Source of the DNA: Verrucomicrobiia bacterium
GTDB lineage: Bacteria; Verrucomicrobiota; Verrucomicrobiia; Opitutales; Opitutaceae
Length of the DNA stretch: 5,505 bases
Assembly: GCA_030424825.1 (NCBI GenBank)
Contig: JAUHWE010000354.1
Location: 1-5,505, forward strand
Direction of reading: 5' to 3'
Below are positions 5,038 through 5,505 of the stretch, piece by piece; within the stretch, counting starts at the first letter, position 1, and every line of letters starts with the position of its first letter. A program made the position numbers and the translations under genes. The notes under the pieces were generated by a model. It ran no database searches. It saw only the letters and a program-made list of their open reading frames with translations, and was not told the DNA's origin.

Positions 5038-5505
5038 ATGAAGAGAGTGATTCGAAATACCGTTTTTTGGGGACTAACCCTATTGACTACGACCGCCACA
5101 ACGATCGCTCAAGACAAGGAAATACCACCGTTTAGTTGGGTGAATCCGATCAAGGGAGAAGCGCCGAAGGGGGTTTCGCATCATGCCTTCAAGAGCCCTT
5201 CGATGGGAGTTGACGTGGGATACTGTGTCTTTCTCCCTCCCGAGTACAATGCCTTGAAGAATGCCAAGGAGAGGTATCCAGTCATTTACTACCTGCATGG
5301 CGGCCGTCCCGGCAGTGAAACCAAAAGCATCAAGCTCGCCAACCCGATTTATGAAGCGATGAAAGCCGGAAAGGTCGCTCCTGCCATCTATGTCTTTGTT
5401 AATGGCGGCGCGGTGAGCCATTACAACTATCCTTCAAAGAACTCGATGGGAGAGGATGTCTTTGTCTACGAGCTCATCCCGCACATCGATTCAACCTACC
5501 GAACC
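5038..5505 (+). CDS. Secreted esterase, PF00756 (esterase D / feruloyl esterase type), 3'-truncated
   Basis: The 156 codons are open to the right edge. The N-terminus is a Sec signal peptide: Lys2-Arg3, Arg6, hydrophobic core about 8-22, probable cleavage after Ala24 (TIA|QD). The mature part follows the PF00756 pattern: VSHHAFKSPSMGVDVGYCVF (46-65) is the first strand pair, LPPEY (66-70), then RYPVIYYLHGG (79-89), where the HGG turn supplies the oxyanion-hole region, and PAIYVFVNGG (115-124). The catalytic G-x-S-x-G nucleophile and the Asp/His residues would lie beyond the window, so activity cannot be confirmed here. Family members hydrolyse esters such as acetyl or feruloyl groups on plant or algal polysaccharides, which fits the secreted sugar-related genes nearby, but substrate is an inference. 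No Shine-Dalgarno sequence is seen; the start is set by the signal peptide. Confidence 0.92.
   Translation, partial: MKRVIRNTVFWGLTLLTTTATTIAQDKEIPPFSWVNPIKGEAPKGVSHHAFKSPSMGVDVGYCVFLPPEYNALKNAKERYPVIYYLHGGRPGSETKSIKLANPIYEAMKAGKVAPAIYVFVNGGAVSHYNYPSKNSMGEDVFVYELIPHIDSTYRT

Overview
The window looks like a piece of chromosome from a Verrucomicrobiota bacterium (Opitutales/Puniceicoccales-like; Planctomycetota is the main alternative) with a secreted carbohydrate-degrading lifestyle. This rests on gene content: a DUF6807 'PmoA family' protein, a Tat-exported Gfo/Idh/MocA oxidoreductase, half-size PepSY-TM proteins and a secreted PF00756 esterase. Moderate GC, the absence of clear Shine-Dalgarno sequences at all six genes and GTAG-footed palindromic repeats between genes fit as well. 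The lineage is an inference; no rRNA or marker gene is present.

Layout. Minus strand: a DUF6807 protein (1461 to 502), then after 51 nt a second secreted protein that runs off the left edge (450 to 1); these two probably form an operon. Positions 1462-1934 are a 473-nt divergent intergenic region without a convincing gene. It holds a small hairpin, a BIME-like pair of inverted REP units inside a larger inverted repeat, and one copy of a 32-nt sequence block seen again at 3467-3498. Plus strand: a Tat-signal Gfo/Idh/MocA oxidoreductase (1935-3389, start corrected well inside the longest open frame), a 144-nt gap, then two tandem, paralogous PepSY-associated membrane proteins joined by a TAATG stop/start overlap (3534-4142 and 4142-4762). 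After these comes a 275-nt gap with three related REP units, and then the 5' part of a secreted alpha/beta-hydrolase esterase (5038 to the right edge).

Working together. The outer four genes (unknown secreted protein, DUF6807 protein, Gfo/Idh oxidoreductase, esterase) all carry export signals and belong to families common in polysaccharide or sugar-derivative utilisation loci, so a periplasmic sugar-processing neighbourhood is plausible. The PepSY-TM pair does not obviously belong to that theme. PepSY-TM proteins are often linked to metal or siderophore reduction, and three histidines are conserved between the two copies at matching places.

No complete novel system is evident. The parts most worth a second look are the two REP/BIME families with GTAG feet and no transposase in the window, the 32-nt block repeated on both sides of the oxidoreductase gene, and the split PepSY pair with conserved histidines.
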